A stretch of DNA of 60,091 bases, taken from NCBI GenBank assembly GCA_028821235.1, contig JAPPGV010000054.1, positions 1-60,091 of the forward strand, given 5' to 3'. Below the pieces are notes generated by a model. That model had not been told where the DNA came from. It made no database searches and was given only the letters and a program-made list of their open reading frames with translations. Origin of the DNA: a bacterium (GTDB lineage: Bacteria; Actinomycetota; Acidimicrobiia; Spongiisociales; Spongiisociaceae). Positions 44,849 to 54,534 of this stretch are shown here, one piece after another; positions within the stretch are counted from its first letter, which is position 1, and each line of letters begins with the position of its first letter. A program made the position numbers and the translations under genes.

Positions 44849-45778
44849 GTGGTAACCACCATGGCGGAGGCCAGGGCGCAGGCCGGCGGCTTGGTGGGAC
44901 TCGTGCCGACCATGGGCTTCCTCCACGAGGGCCACCTCTCGCTGATGGAGCGCGCGGTGGCCGAGTGCGATCAGACGATGGCCACGCTCTACGTGAACCC
45001 CTTGCAGTTCGAAGACCCCGCCGACCTGGCCCGCTACCCGAGCGATCCGGACCGCGACCTGACGCTCGCCGAGGCATGCGGCGTGGACCTGATGGTCGTG
45101 CCCGGCCCGGAGGAGATGTTTCCGAGCAGGCCCCTGACCGGAGTGACGGTGGCCGGTATCGGGGAGCGGCTGGAAGGGGAGTTCCGTCCCGGCCACATGG
45201 ACGGGGTGGCCACCGTGGTGACCAGGTTGCTGGCGGGCCTGCAGCCCCACCGGGCCTACTTCGGGCGGAAGGACGCCCAGCAGCTCGCGTTGATCGCCCG
45301 CCTCGTCCAGGACCTGGGTTTCCCGGTCGAAGTGGTGGGCTGCCCGCTCGTGAGGGAGGTCGACGGCCTGGCCTTGTCGTCGCGCAACGTCCTGCTGGGA
45401 GCGCGCCGAGCCGAGGCTCTGGCCCTGTCGATCGGGCTGATGCTGGCGGCCGACCGGTTCGACCGGGGTGAGCGGAGAGCTACCGTGTTGGAGGCGGCCG
45501 TGCGGAGCGCGGTTCCCGAGGATGCATTGGAGTACGCCCGTCTGTGCGAGGCCGCCACGATGACCCCGGCGACCATCGCCGAGGGCGAGACGGTTCTGGT
45601 GGCGGCTGCGCGCTTCGGGCCGGTCCGGATCATCGATAACGTTCATCTGGTCGCCGACCGTCATGGCGCGTCGGCGGACCGCGGAGTCAGGCTGGGACGG
45701 CCCAGCCTCCTTTACGGATCGGAGGGAACCATGACCGCGCGTGAACAGGCCATGGAGCCACCGGGCGGGGCGGCCTGA
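44849..45778 (+). CDS. panC: Pantoate-beta-alanine ligase PanC
   Basis: A 309-residue pantothenate synthetase: V-P-T-M-G-F-L-H-E-G-H-L-S-L-M (HIGH-like), Y-V-N-P-L-Q-F, R-Y-P-S-D-P-D-R-D, F-R-P-G-H-M-D-G-V-A-T-V-V, Y-F-G-R-K-D-A-Q-Q and L-S-S-R-N (KMSKS-like region). GTG 44849 follows a GAGGGAGG block; the previous gene ends 2 nt before it. It is followed by coaX without panD, which usually lies between them in mycobacteria. Confidence 0.95.
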   Translation: MVTTMAEARAQAGGLVGLVPTMGFLHEGHLSLMERAVAECDQTMATLYVNPLQFEDPADLARYPSDPDRDLTLAEACGVDLMVVPGPEEMFPSRPLTGVTVAGIGERLEGEFRPGHMDGVATVVTRLLAGLQPHRAYFGRKDAQQLALIARLVQDLGFPVEVVGCPLVREVDGLALSSRNVLLGARRAEALALSIGLMLAADRFDRGERRATVLEAAVRSAVPEDALEYARLCEAATMTPATIAEGETVLVAAARFGPVRIIDNVHLVADRHGASADRGVRLGRPSLLYGSEGTMTAREQAMEPPGGAA

Positions 45779-45780
45779 CC

Positions 45781-46557
45781 ATGTTCCTGGCAATCGACAT
45801 CGGCAACACCCAGACGGTGATCGGTCTGTTCGACGGTTCCGAGATTGTCGCCCGTTGGCGCCTCTCGAGCGGTCGGGAACGGACCGAGGACGAGTTCACG
45901 ATCCTGTTGCGGGGCTTGCTGGGCCCGACCGGCTATCGCGCCGCCGACTTCGATGGGGCGGCCATGTCTTCGGTGGTTCCGCCGGTGGCAACCGCCCTGC
46001 GCTCGTCGCTGGAGAAGCTGGTCGGGTCGCGGGTTCTGGTGGTGGGGCCGGGGGTGCGGACCGGTATGGCCATCAAGATCGACAATCCCCGGGAGGTAGG
46101 GGCCGACCGGGTGGTCAACTCCGTGGCGGCGCGGGAGCGCTACGGCGCTCCCTCAGTGGTGGTGGACTTCGGTACCGCCACGACGTTCGACGTGGTGGAT
46201 GCGGACGGCGCCTACATCGGCGGCGCAATCGCTCCCGGGCTCGAAGTCTCGATGGACGCGCTGGTGTCGGCCACGGCCGCCCTGCGGCGGGTGGACCTGG
46301 TGGAGCCCCGGTCCGTGGTGGGTCGTGGCACCGTGGAAGCCATCCAGAGCGGGCTGCTCTACGGCTACGCCGGCCTGGTCGACGGAATCCTGGCCCGGAT
46401 CCTCGAAGAGGCGGAGGGGAGAGGCGGGGGGCCGGTGGCGACGGTTGCCACCGGCGGGATCGCCTCGGTAATAGTCCCGCTGTCGCAGTTGGTGAGCACC
46501 GTCGACCCCACCCTGACCCTTGAAGGCCTCAGGCTCGTATGGGAGCGCAATCTCTAG
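45781..46557 (+). CDS. coaX: Type III pantothenate kinase CoaX
   Basis: A 258-residue ASKHA-fold kinase: A-I-D-I-G-N-T-Q-T-V (phosphate-1), W-R-L-S-S-G-R-E-R-T-E-D-E-F, G-A-D-R-V-V-N, V-D-F-G-T-A-T-T-F-D (phosphate-2) and G-G-A-I-A-P-G. It phosphorylates pantothenate, the first step to coenzyme A. It begins 2 nt after panC. Confidence 0.95.
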   Translation: MFLAIDIGNTQTVIGLFDGSEIVARWRLSSGRERTEDEFTILLRGLLGPTGYRAADFDGAAMSSVVPPVATALRSSLEKLVGSRVLVVGPGVRTGMAIKIDNPREVGADRVVNSVAARERYGAPSVVVDFGTATTFDVVDADGAYIGGAIAPGLEVSMDALVSATAALRRVDLVEPRSVVGRGTVEAIQSGLLYGYAGLVDGILARILEEAEGRGGGPVATVATGGIASVIVPLSQLVSTVDPTLTLEGLRLVWERNL

Positions 46558-46637
46558 GAGTGTGCTCAACAACCGGACGTCTTCAGTGCCCTCCTATTGT
46601 CTTGATTCGGGGATTCGTCATCAGTCTCGGAGACATC

Positions 46638-46709
46638 GAGAACGCGAAAAACGCCGGAATACGCCCTCCCCGGCGGGCCCATCCCCCAGCCACCACCTCC
46701 TTCGGTCCG
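46638..46709 (+). repeat. Intergenic element copy C (GAGAACGCGAAAA family)
   Basis: GAGAACGCGAAAA (46638-46650), then CGCCGG pairing with CCGGCG, GGGCCC, CCCCCAGCCACCACC and a final GGTCCG. It begins 81 nt after the coaX stop, pointing toward lysS 321 nt further on. The 472-bp gap shows no gene; a GTGAC-TG-GTCAC inverted repeat near 46881 is the only other structure noted. Confidence 0.7.
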
Positions 46710-47029
46710 AACGCGTCCCGCTATCCCCCTACGGGTCCGCTCCCGAATTGATCCCGGTTCCGGTTCCCTCGACGTCGAAAGCAGGAAACCGGCGGTGCTT
46801 GTGACTGCCGGACAGTATGCGGCAGGTATGTGACGTGTTCAACCCCTTTGTCCGGACGCCGGACCCGCGCCGTCCGCCACGGTGACTGGTCACAGAACAC
46901 GGCGACGAAGGACCCGGGACACCAGCTCCAGCGTCTCATATGTAGGGCTTTATGGGAGTAGGGGGGGTGGTGGGCTTTGGGAACACGAATGCTCAGGGCT
47001 ATCCGCCGGGGCGAGTAGCCTGCCGACCG

Positions 47030-48553
47030 ATGGCTGAGCCCGAGACACCACCCGAGCGCGAGGTTCCCGAAGGGGCCGGTCTGGCCGAGCACCCTCTTAC
47101 CTCGCGTCGCCTGGACAAGGTCGCCCGGTTACGCGCCGGTGGCGTCGAGCCCTACCCGCTGGGATACGACCGGGACGCAGCCGCCGCCGAGCTGCACGAG
47201 AGGTTCGGCAGCCTGGAGGCGGACACCAGGACCGGGGTGGAGGTCCGGGTGGCCGGACGCCTCATGAACACCCGGCGCCTCGGCCGGTTGATCTTCGGTG
47301 TGCTCCAGGACTATTCGGGACGTATCCAACTGTTCGCCGAGGCCGGGGGTCTCGGCGAGGAGGGTTTGGCCGGCTTCGAGGATCTGGATCAGGGCGACTG
47401 GATCTGGGCCCTAGGGGAGGTGATGACCACCCGCCGTGGCGAGTTGAGCGTCCACCTGGCCGACTTCGCACTGCTGGCCAAGAGCCTGAGGCCCCTGCCG
47501 GCCAAGTGGCACGGACTCAAGGACACGGAGGTCCGGTTCCGCCGCCGCGAGCTGGACCTGCTGGTCAACCCCGAATCCCGGCGGATAGCAGAGGTCCGGG
47601 CCGGGGTGGTGTCCGAGTTGCGCCGCCAGTTCGAGGAGCGGGGTTTCGTCGAGGTGGAGACCCCGGTGCTGCAGGTTCAGGCGGGCGGCGCGCTGGCCCG
47701 TCCGTTCGAGACCTACCACAACGCGCTCGGGCTACCGATGTACCTGCGGATCGCCACGGAGCTGCACCTCAAGCGGCTGGTCGTGGGCGGCATGGAGCGG
47801 GTGTTCGAGCTGGGCCGGGTCTTCCGGAACGAGGGGATCGACGCCAGGCACAACCCCGAGTTCACCACCCTAGAGGCCTACCAGGCGCTGGCCGACTACC
47901 ACGACATCATGCGCCTGATGGAGGAGGTGATCCCGGCTGTGGCGGAGCGGGTGATCGGCGCCACCGGGCTCAGCTACCAGGGTCGTCCCCTCGACCTCCG
48001 GCCTCCCTACCGGCGGGTCCCCATGCTCGAGCTGGTGTCCGAGGCGCTGGGCGCCGCCATCACGCCGTCCACTCCCGTTGCCGAGCTACGAGCCCTGGCC
48101 GGCTCGGCCGGTTTGCAGGCCGATCAGGATTGGGGATTCGGGAAGCTGGTCGAAGAGGTGTTCGACCAGCGCGTCGAGCAGCATCTGTGGGAGCCCACCT
48201 TCGTGATCGACCATCCCATCGACATCTCCCCGCTGGCCCGCCAGCACCGTTCGGTCGAGGGCCTGGTGGAACGCTTCGAGCTATACATCGCCGGCGCCGA
48301 GTATGTGGACGCGTTCACCGAACTCAACGATCCGCTCGACCAGCGGGCTCGGTTCGAGGCTCAGGCGGCAGCCCGCGCGGCCGGTGACCAGACCGCCCAC
48401 CCGGTGGACGAGAGCTTCCTGCAGGCGCTGGAACTGGGCATGCCCCCCACCGGAGGCCTCGGCATCGGCGTCGACCGGCTGGTGATGCTGTTGACCGGCC
48501 AGCGGAATCTCCGCGAGGTGGTCCTGTTCCCCCACCTGCGCCCTGAAGCCTAG
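47030..48553 (+). CDS. lysS: Lysyl-tRNA synthetase (class II)
   Basis: A 507-residue enzyme. An OB-fold anticodon domain (V-A-G-R-L-M-N-T-R, L-Q-D-Y-S-G-R-I-Q-L) is followed by class II motif 1 (F-V-E-V-E-T-P-V-L), motif 2 (F-R-N-E-G-I-D-A-R-H-N-P-E-F-T) and motif 3 (G-L-G-I-G-V-D-R-L-V-M). The motif order and P-L-A-R-Q-H segment fit LysS. The expected K-L-F-E-T-like segment is replaced by R-P-F-E-T-Y-H-N. ATG 47030 lacks an obvious ribosome site. Upstream of it lies element C. Confidence 0.92.
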   Translation: MAEPETPPEREVPEGAGLAEHPLTSRRLDKVARLRAGGVEPYPLGYDRDAAAAELHERFGSLEADTRTGVEVRVAGRLMNTRRLGRLIFGVLQDYSGRIQLFAEAGGLGEEGLAGFEDLDQGDWIWALGEVMTTRRGELSVHLADFALLAKSLRPLPAKWHGLKDTEVRFRRRELDLLVNPESRRIAEVRAGVVSELRRQFEERGFVEVETPVLQVQAGGALARPFETYHNALGLPMYLRIATELHLKRLVVGGMERVFELGRVFRNEGIDARHNPEFTTLEAYQALADYHDIMRLMEEVIPAVAERVIGATGLSYQGRPLDLRPPYRRVPMLELVSEALGAAITPSTPVAELRALAGSAGLQADQDWGFGKLVEEVFDQRVEQHLWEPTFVIDHPIDISPLARQHRSVEGLVERFELYIAGAEYVDAFTELNDPLDQRARFEAQAAARAAGDQTAHPVDESFLQALELGMPPTGGLGIGVDRLVMLLTGQRNLREVVLFPHLRPEA

Positions 48554-48611
48554 TCGCTAGTCGTTAGTGCTTAGTAATAACTAGCGACTAGGAACTAGCA
48601 ACTAGCGACTC
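48551..48611. repeat. Degenerate CTAGCGACTAG repeat tract between convergent genes
   Basis: TAGTCGCTAGT (48551-48561) and ACTAGCGACTA (48580-48590) form a perfect 11-bp inverted repeat; a further ACTAGCGACT is at 48601-48610, with degenerate copies between. The tract supplies the stop codons of both convergent genes and may act as a bidirectional terminator, although no T-run is present. Confidence 0.6.
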
Positions 48612-49609
48612 GCTCCGACGGATCCCACTCGGTCGACTAGGAAGTCACCCATGCGCCGGAAGACCTCCCGGGCCTCGATGTCGGGCAGGCCGGCGGTGGC
48701 TTCGGCGGCCCTGGCGAGCCGGTGCCGGCACTCGTCGAGCACCCGCTGGACGTAGCCGCCCTCCCTGACCAGGCCGATCACCTCACCGACCGCATCCTCG
48801 GTTACGGGTCCCTCCTGTTGCAGGAGGGCCATGATCCGGCTTCCTGCCGACCCTTCCAGGGCGTAGAGGACCGGCAGCGTGTACACGCCATGGCGGATGT
48901 CGCTCCCGGCCGGCTTACCCAGTTCCTCCCCGGTGGACACCAGGTCGAGGGCGTCGTCGGTCAGCTGGAACACGATCCCCAGCTCCCAGGTGGCGGTGGA
49001 CACCGCCTCGACCGTATCGTCCGCCGCGTCGGCGGCCAGCGCACCCAGGCGGGCCGAGGTCCTGATGAGGCTGGCGGTCTTACCCCCGATCACCCGGTAA
49101 TGATCGGCGGGCCCGTGGCTGACGTCGCCTGTCAGCTTGAGCTCCAGGGCCTGGCCGGTCACGAGGTCCCGGTAGGTGTGCGCCAGGAGCTCGACCGAAG
49201 CCATGCCCAGGTACGTAGCAGCGATCTCCGATGCCCGGGCGATGAGGAAGTCGCCGGCCAGGATGGCGAGCGAGTTGTCCCACCTGGCATTGACCGACGT
49301 GGTGCCGCGGCGCGTGTGGGCGCCGTCCATCACGTCGTCGTGGTACATGGATCCGATATGGATCAGCTCCACCGCCGCGCCGGCCTCGATCAGCCGGCGG
49401 TCGCGGGTGGGCCCGAACTCACCGGCCAGCTGGGTGAGGACCGGCCGGTAGCGCTTGCCTCCCGCGAGCAGCAGGTGTTGGGAGATCTCGGTGAGAAAGT
49501 CGTCACCGGCGCGGGACACGTCGAGCAGCCGTTGCTCGACGCGTTCCATTCGCTCCCAGACCCCGGGAATCTCGATCAGGGCCCTGATGGTGTCGGTGGA
49601 CAATGGCAT
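48602..49609 (-). CDS. Polyprenyl diphosphate synthase
   Basis: A 335-residue trans-isoprenyl synthase: G-G-K-R-Y-R-P, first aspartate-rich motif D-D-V-M-D (residues 91-95), G-K-T-A-S-L, and second motif L-T-D-D-A-L-D. It condenses isopentenyl diphosphate to a long-chain product for menaquinone or similar. The small side chain pattern two to five residues before the first motif (H-I-G-S-M-Y-H) suggests a long product. It is divergent from clpC. Confidence 0.92.
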   Translation of the reverse strand: MPLSTDTIRALIEIPGVWERMERVEQRLLDVSRAGDDFLTEISQHLLLAGGKRYRPVLTQLAGEFGPTRDRRLIEAGAAVELIHIGSMYHDDVMDGAHTRRGTTSVNARWDNSLAILAGDFLIARASEIAATYLGMASVELLAHTYRDLVTGQALELKLTGDVSHGPADHYRVIGGKTASLIRTSARLGALAADAADDTVEAVSTATWELGIVFQLTDDALDLVSTGEELGKPAGSDIRHGVYTLPVLYALEGSAGSRIMALLQQEGPVTEDAVGEVIGLVREGGYVQRVLDECRHRLARAAEATAGLPDIEAREVFRRMGDFLVDRVGSVGASR

Positions 49610-49770
49610 CCGTTCGCCGCCGCGGTAGAGCGCCGTATGGTAAGCGGATTGCCCCGCTCTTCTCCCATCGGCTTGTCACCGGCTTGCGTTATAGTCGCCG
49701 GTTACCGGGACGAGTACTCCTAAGCTTGTATCCTGTGAGCCAGAGCCGCCGAGTCGGAGGTTGACCGCCA

Positions 49771-52260
49771 GTGTTCGAACGCTTCACCGACCGGGCCCGC
49801 AGAGTGGTGGTCCTGGCCCAGGAAGAAGCGCGGCTACTCAACCACAACTACATCGGCACCGAGCACATCCTCCTCGGCCTCATCCACGAAGGCGAGGGGG
49901 TCGCCGCCCGGGGTCTGCTCAACCTCGGTATCCGGCTGGACTCCGTGCGTAGCCAGGTGGTGGAGACCATCGGCCAGGGGCACCAGTCCCCGGCCGGCCA
50001 CATCCCGTTCACTCCCAGGGCCAAGAAGGTACTGGAGTTGAGCCTGCGGGAGGCCCTGCAGCTGGGACACAACTACATCGGCACCGAGCACATCCTCCTC
50101 GGCCTGATCCGCGAGGGTGACGGGGTGGCCGCGCAGGTGCTGGAGAAGTTGGGCGCCGACCTGCCCAGGGTGCGGCATACGATAATCCAACTCCTCTCCG
50201 GCGGTTCGGGAGACGAGCCCGCCCGGGCCGGTACCGCTCCGTCCGGCAGGGGTTCGTCCCAATCGGGTTCCACCGTGCTGGACCAGTTCGGACGCAACCT
50301 CACCCATATGGCCCGTGATCACGCGCTCGATCCGGTGATCGGTCGCTACCCCGAGATCGAACGGGTCATGCAGATCCTCTCGAGGCGCTCCAAGAACAAC
50401 CCGGTCCTGATCGGTGAGCCCGGGGTGGGCAAGACGGCGATCGTGGAGGGCCTGGCCCAGCGGATCGTGGCGGGCGAGGTACCCGACACCCTCAACACCA
50501 AGCAGATCTACACCCTCGACCTGGGCGCCCTGGTGGCGGGGTCCCGCTACCGCGGCGACTTCGAGGAACGCCTCAAGAAGGTCCTGAAGGAGATCAAGAA
50601 CCGGGGAGACATCGTCCTCTTCATCGATGAGATCCACACCTTGGTGGGTGCGGGAGCGGCGGAGGGCGCCATCGACGCCGCCAGCATTCTGAAGCCCATG
50701 CTGGCCCGGGGCGAGCTGCAGACCGTCGGGGCGACCACCCTGGAGGAGTACCGTAAGTACCTGGAAAAGGACTCCGCCCTGGAGCGCCGGTTCCAGCCCA
50801 TTCACGTGGACGAGCCCACCGTTGCCGAGACGGTCCGGATACTGCACGGGCTCAAGGACCGGTACGAGGCCCATCACTCGGTGCGCTTTACGGACAGCGC
50901 GCTCAAGACGGCCGCCACCCTCGCCGACCGCTACATCTCGGATCGCTTCCTCCCCGACAAGGCCATCGACCTGATCGACGAGGCGGGCAGCCGCAACCGG
51001 ATCTTCCGGAGCTCCTCCAGCTCCCAGATCCGCCAGATCGACGACCAGTTGAGCGCGGTCCGCAACGACAAGATGGAAGCGGTCTCCGCGCAGCAGTTCG
51101 AGCGGGCGGCCCAACTCCGCGACCAGGAACGGGCTCTGATCTCCGACCGGGCCCGCTACAAGGCCGAGTCGGCCGAGTCGTCCGCTGTGGTGGACGACAC
51201 GTTGATCGATGAGGACGAGATCGCCGACGTGCTCGCCCAGTGGACCGGCATTCCGGTCCATCGGCTCACCGAGGAGGAGACCGCCCGGTTGGTCCACATG
51301 GAGGAGGAGCTCCACAAGCGGATCATCGGGCAGCACGACGGGATCTCGGCGGTGAGCCGGGCCATCCGCCGCACCAGGGCCGGCCTCAAGGATCCGAAGC
51401 GGCCGAGCGGTTCGTTCATCTTCCTCGGGCCGTCCGGAGTGGGGAAGACCGAGACCGCCAAGGCGCTGGCGGAGTTCCTGTTCGGCGACGAGGACTCTCT
51501 CATCCAGCTCGACATGTCGGAGTACATGGAGAAGCACACGGTGAGCCGCCTGGTCGGATCGCCACCCGGTTACGTGGGTTACGACGAGGGTGGCCAGCTC
51601 ACCGAGGCGGTGCGCCGCAAGCCCTTCTCGGTGGTGCTGTTCGACGAGATCGAGAAGGCCCATTCCGACGTCTTCAACACCCTTCTCCAGATCCTGGAGG
51701 ACGGTCGCCTGACCGATGCTCAGGGTCGGGCCGTGGACTTCAAGAACACCGTGATCATCATGACCTCCAATCTGGGTTCCGAGTCGTTGCGCAAGAAGGC
51801 GGTGGGATTCCAGCAGGAGAGCGACGAGGTCACCTACGAGAAGATGAAGGAGAGGCTGACCGACAACCTGAAGAAGCACTTCCGGCCCGAGTTCCTCAAC
51901 CGGATCGACGAGGTGATCGTCTTCCACCAGCTCACCACCGACGAGGTCAAACAGATCGTCGACCTGATGCTGGTACGGGATCGGGAGCAGTTGGCCACCC
52001 AATCCCTCGACCTGGTGCTCAGCGACGCCGCCAAGACCTTCCTGGTCTCCAGGGGCTACGACCGCGACCTGGGCGCCCGCCCGTTGCGCAGGGCCATCCA
52101 GCGGTACCTCGAGGATCCGCTGGCCGAGCAGGTGTTGCTGGGCGAGTACACGCCGGGTACCACCATCGTGGTGGATGCTGATCCCGACGGCGACTCGCTC
52201 ATCTTCGAGATGGTCGACACCCCCGACAGCCCCCCGTTGGATCTGGTCGACTCCTCCTGA
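49771..52260 (+). CDS. clpC: ATP-dependent Clp protease ATPase subunit ClpC
   Basis: An 829-residue HSP100: two N-terminal Clp repeats (each with [14 protein letters not shown]), AAA-1 Walker [10 protein letters not shown], a UVR middle segment ([13 protein letters not shown]), and AAA-2 Walker [10 protein letters not shown]. It unfolds substrates for ClpP. GTG start at 49771. The 161-bp upstream gap, shared with the divergent synthase, has promoter-like bits (TATAGT at 49690) but no well-spaced pair. Confidence 0.96.
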   Translation: MFERFTDRARRVVVLAQEEARLLNHNYIGTEHILLGLIHEGEGVAARGLLNLGIRLDSVRSQVVETIGQGHQSPAGHIPFTPRAKKVLELSLREALQLGHNYIGTEHILLGLIREGDGVAAQVLEKLGADLPRVRHTIIQLLSGGSGDEPARAGTAPSGRGSSQSGSTVLDQFGRNLTHMARDHALDPVIGRYPEIERVMQILSRRSKNNPVLIGEPGVGKTAIVEGLAQRIVAGEVPDTLNTKQIYTLDLGALVAGSRYRGDFEERLKKVLKEIKNRGDIVLFIDEIHTLVGAGAAEGAIDAASILKPMLARGELQTVGATTLEEYRKYLEKDSALERRFQPIHVDEPTVAETVRILHGLKDRYEAHHSVRFTDSALKTAATLADRYISDRFLPDKAIDLIDEAGSRNRIFRSSSSSQIRQIDDQLSAVRNDKMEAVSAQQFERAAQLRDQERALISDRARYKAESAESSAVVDDTLIDEDEIADVLAQWTGIPVHRLTEEETARLVHMEEELHKRIIGQHDGISAVSRAIRRTRAGLKDPKRPSGSFIFLGPSGVGKTETAKALAEFLFGDEDSLIQLDMSEYMEKHTVSRLVGSPPGYVGYDEGGQLTEAVRRKPFSVVLFDEIEKAHSDVFNTLLQILEDGRLTDAQGRAVDFKNTVIIMTSNLGSESLRKKAVGFQQESDEVTYEKMKERLTDNLKKHFRPEFLNRIDEVIVFHQLTTDEVKQIVDLMLVRDREQLATQSLDLVLSDAAKTFLVSRGYDRDLGARPLRRAIQRYLEDPLAEQVLLGEYTPGTTIVVDADPDGDSLIFEMVDTPDSPPLDLVDSS

Positions 52261-52405
52261 CTGTCGGCTGTCTAACCGCTCCGCGCATCCGGCGCGAGGC
52301 GGTCACATCCTCCGGCTCCCCATTAGCGGCGACCGTTCACCCGGCGTAGAATGTCCAACCCACCCGTCCCTGTACATCGGGGCCCGAATCAAAGGATCCA
52401 GAATC

Positions 52406-54475
52406 ATGCGCGTTAAGACCAGGCTGTTGATCGTGCTGGCGGCCTTCGGGCTGCTGGCGGCCGCTTGCGGCGGCGATGAAACGCCCGCCACGACCGCAGC
52501 CCAGGCGACCTCCGCGACCTCCGCCACCACCCAGGCTCCGGCGGGTGAGCCCATCAGTATCGGTCTGGTCTATGACATCGGCGGTCGGGGTGATCAGTCG
52601 TTCAACGACGCGGCGGCGGCGGGCCTCGACAAGGCGGCCGCGGAGTTGGGGACACAGAACTCGGAGGCGTCTGCCAACGAGGACGGGACCAACCGTGAGG
52701 AGCTGCTGGCCTTGCAGGCGTCGGAAGGCTCCGATCTGGTGATCGGGGTCGGGTTCCTGTTCGGCGAGCCGATGGCGAACGTGGCGGCGGAGTATCCGGA
52801 CACGAGCTTCGCGATCGTGGACTCAGTGGTGGACGCTCCAAACGTGGCCGGTCTCATCTTCGCCGAGGAGCAGGGGTCCTTCCTGGTGGGTGTGATAGCG
52901 GCTCTCAAGACGCAGACCGGTACGGTCGGTTACATCGGTGGGGTGAACATCCCGTTGATCCACGCTTTCGAGGCCGGGTTCCTGGCCGGGGTGCAAGCCA
53001 TCGACCCCTCTATCCAGGTGATCTCCCAGTACGTGACGGAGCCGCCCGATTTCAGCGGGTTCAACGATCCGGCGGCGGGTCGGGTGATCGCGCAGTCGAT
53101 GTTCGAGCAGGGCGCCGATGTGGTGTACCACGCGGCGGGCGGCACCGGGGGCGGTCTGTTCCAGGCCGCCAAGGACTACTCCGAGGCCAACAACACCCAT
53201 GTGTGGGCGATCGGGGTCGACTCCGACCAGTACCTCACCGCGGGTGCGGACTTCCAGCCCTACATCCTGACGTCGATGCTCAAGCGGGTGGACGTGGCGG
53301 TGTTCAACACCATCCAGGCGATCCAGTCGGGCACGTTCGCGCCGGGTCCGCAGGTGTTCGACCTGTCGGTGGACGGTGTCGGGTACTCGACCTCCGGCGG
53401 TTACGTGGACGACATCGCGGGCCAACTCGACAACTGGAAGGGGCGGATCGTCTCCGGTGAGATCGTGGTGAGCCGCGACCCGACCGACCTGGGGGTGGTG
53501 CCTCCGCCGCCCGCGACAGGCGAGCCGGTGAGCGTCGGTCTGGTCTATGACATCGGCGGTCGGGGTGATCAGTCGTTCAACGACGCGGCGGCGGCGGGCC
53601 TCGACAAGGCGGCCGCGGAGTTGGGGACACAGAACTCGGAGGCGTCTGCCAACGAGGACGGGACCAACCGTGAGGAGCTGCTGGCCTTGCAGGCGTCGGA
53701 AGGCTCCGATCTGGTGATCGGGGTCGGGTTCCTGTTCGGCGAGCCGATGGCGAACGTGGCGGCGGAGTATCCGGACACGAGCTTCGCGATCGTGGACTCA
53801 GTGGTGGACGCTCCAAACGTGGCCGGTCTCATCTTCGCCGAGGAGCAGGGGTCCTTCCTGGTGGGTGTGATAGCGGCTCTCAAGACGCAGACCGGTACGG
53901 TCGGTTACATCGGTGGGGTGAACATCCCGTTGATCCACGCTTTCGAGGCCGGGTTCCTGGCCGGGGTGCAAGCCATCGACCCCTCTATCCAGGTGATCTC
54001 CCAGTACGTGACGGAGCCGCCCGATTTCAGCGGGTTCAACGATCCGGCGGCGGGTCGGGTGATCGCGCAGTCGATGTTCGAGCAGGGCGCCGATGTGGTG
54101 TACCACGCGGCGGGCGGCACCGGGGGCGGTCTGTTCCAGGCCGCCAAGGACTACTCCGAGGCCAACAACACCCATGTGTGGGCGATCGGGGTCGACTCCG
54201 ACCAGTACCTCACCGCGGGTGCGGACTTCCAGCCCTACATCCTGACGTCGATGCTCAAGCGGGTGGACGTGGCGGTGTTCAACACCATCCAGGCGATCCA
54301 GTCGGGCACGTTCGCGCCGGGTCCGCAGGTGTTCGACCTGTCGGTGGACGGTGTCGGGTACTCGACCTCCGGCGGCCACGTGGACGACATAACGGCCGAG
54401 CTCGACGCCTTCAAGGAGAAGATCGTTTCCGGCGAGATCGTGGTGAGCCGCGACCCCGCCGACTACGCGGGTTGA
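52406..54475 (+). CDS. BMP-family nucleoside-binding lipoprotein with duplicated domain
   Basis: 689 residues. Signal peptide with lipobox A-A-A-C (Cys21), a Thr/Ala-rich linker, then two BMP/Med periplasmic-binding domains (residues about 50-365 and 375-689) joined by V-P-P-P-P-A-T-G. Each opens I-G-L-V-Y-D-I-G-G-R-G-D or V-G-L-V-Y-D-I-G-G and continues D-Q-S-F-N-D-A. Normal family members have one domain. The DNA of the two domains is identical over 841 bp. It captures (deoxy)nucleosides for the transporter encoded next. A TAGAAT at 52347 may be the -10. Confidence 0.93.
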   Translation: MRVKTRLLIVLAAFGLLAAACGGDETPATTAAQATSATSATTQAPAGEPISIGLVYDIGGRGDQSFNDAAAAGLDKAAAELGTQNSEASANEDGTNREELLALQASEGSDLVIGVGFLFGEPMANVAAEYPDTSFAIVDSVVDAPNVAGLIFAEEQGSFLVGVIAALKTQTGTVGYIGGVNIPLIHAFEAGFLAGVQAIDPSIQVISQYVTEPPDFSGFNDPAAGRVIAQSMFEQGADVVYHAAGGTGGGLFQAAKDYSEANNTHVWAIGVDSDQYLTAGADFQPYILTSMLKRVDVAVFNTIQAIQSGTFAPGPQVFDLSVDGVGYSTSGGYVDDIAGQLDNWKGRIVSGEIVVSRDPTDLGVVPPPPATGEPVSVGLVYDIGGRGDQSFNDAAAAGLDKAAAELGTQNSEASANEDGTNREELLALQASEGSDLVIGVGFLFGEPMANVAAEYPDTSFAIVDSVVDAPNVAGLIFAEEQGSFLVGVIAALKTQTGTVGYIGGVNIPLIHAFEAGFLAGVQAIDPSIQVISQYVTEPPDFSGFNDPAAGRVIAQSMFEQGADVVYHAAGGTGGGLFQAAKDYSEANNTHVWAIGVDSDQYLTAGADFQPYILTSMLKRVDVAVFNTIQAIQSGTFAPGPQVFDLSVDGVGYSTSGGHVDDITAELDAFKEKIVSGEIVVSRDPADYAG
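52560..53400 (+). repeat. Direct repeat copy 1 (841 bp) in BMP gene
   Basis: It reads identically to 53535-54375 at a constant 975-bp offset; shared predicted overlapping frames on both strands also agree. Sequence diverges on both sides, so the duplication is bounded within the binding-domain coding sequence. Confidence 0.95.
53535..54375 (+). repeat. Direct repeat copy 2 (841 bp) in BMP gene
   Basis: Second copy of 52560-53400. The flanks differ: upstream G-E-P-V-S-V versus G-E-P-I-S-I, downstream G-H-V-D-D-I-T-A-E versus G-Y-V-D-D-I-A-G-Q. A recent duplication or ongoing gene conversion would explain the exact core. Confidence 0.95.
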
Positions 54476-54534
54476 CGGAGGCCCGATCGGGAGACAAGGT
54501 GACGAGCGTCGGCTGACGAAGGGATGATGAGCCG

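Noticed and set aside
49673-49695. clpC promoter TTGTCA/TATAGT
   Set aside because: The two hexamers are only 11 bp apart, too close for a standard -35/-10 pair.
49834-52002. 722-residue open frame antisense to clpC
   Set aside because: High GC keeps antisense frames open; its sequence is low-complexity Asp/Val/Leu-rich with no domain, while clpC on the other strand is unmistakable.
52560-54375. Phage or insertion element explaining the long direct repeat
   Set aside because: The repeat lies fully inside one reading frame and encodes a binding domain; no transposase or terminal repeats.
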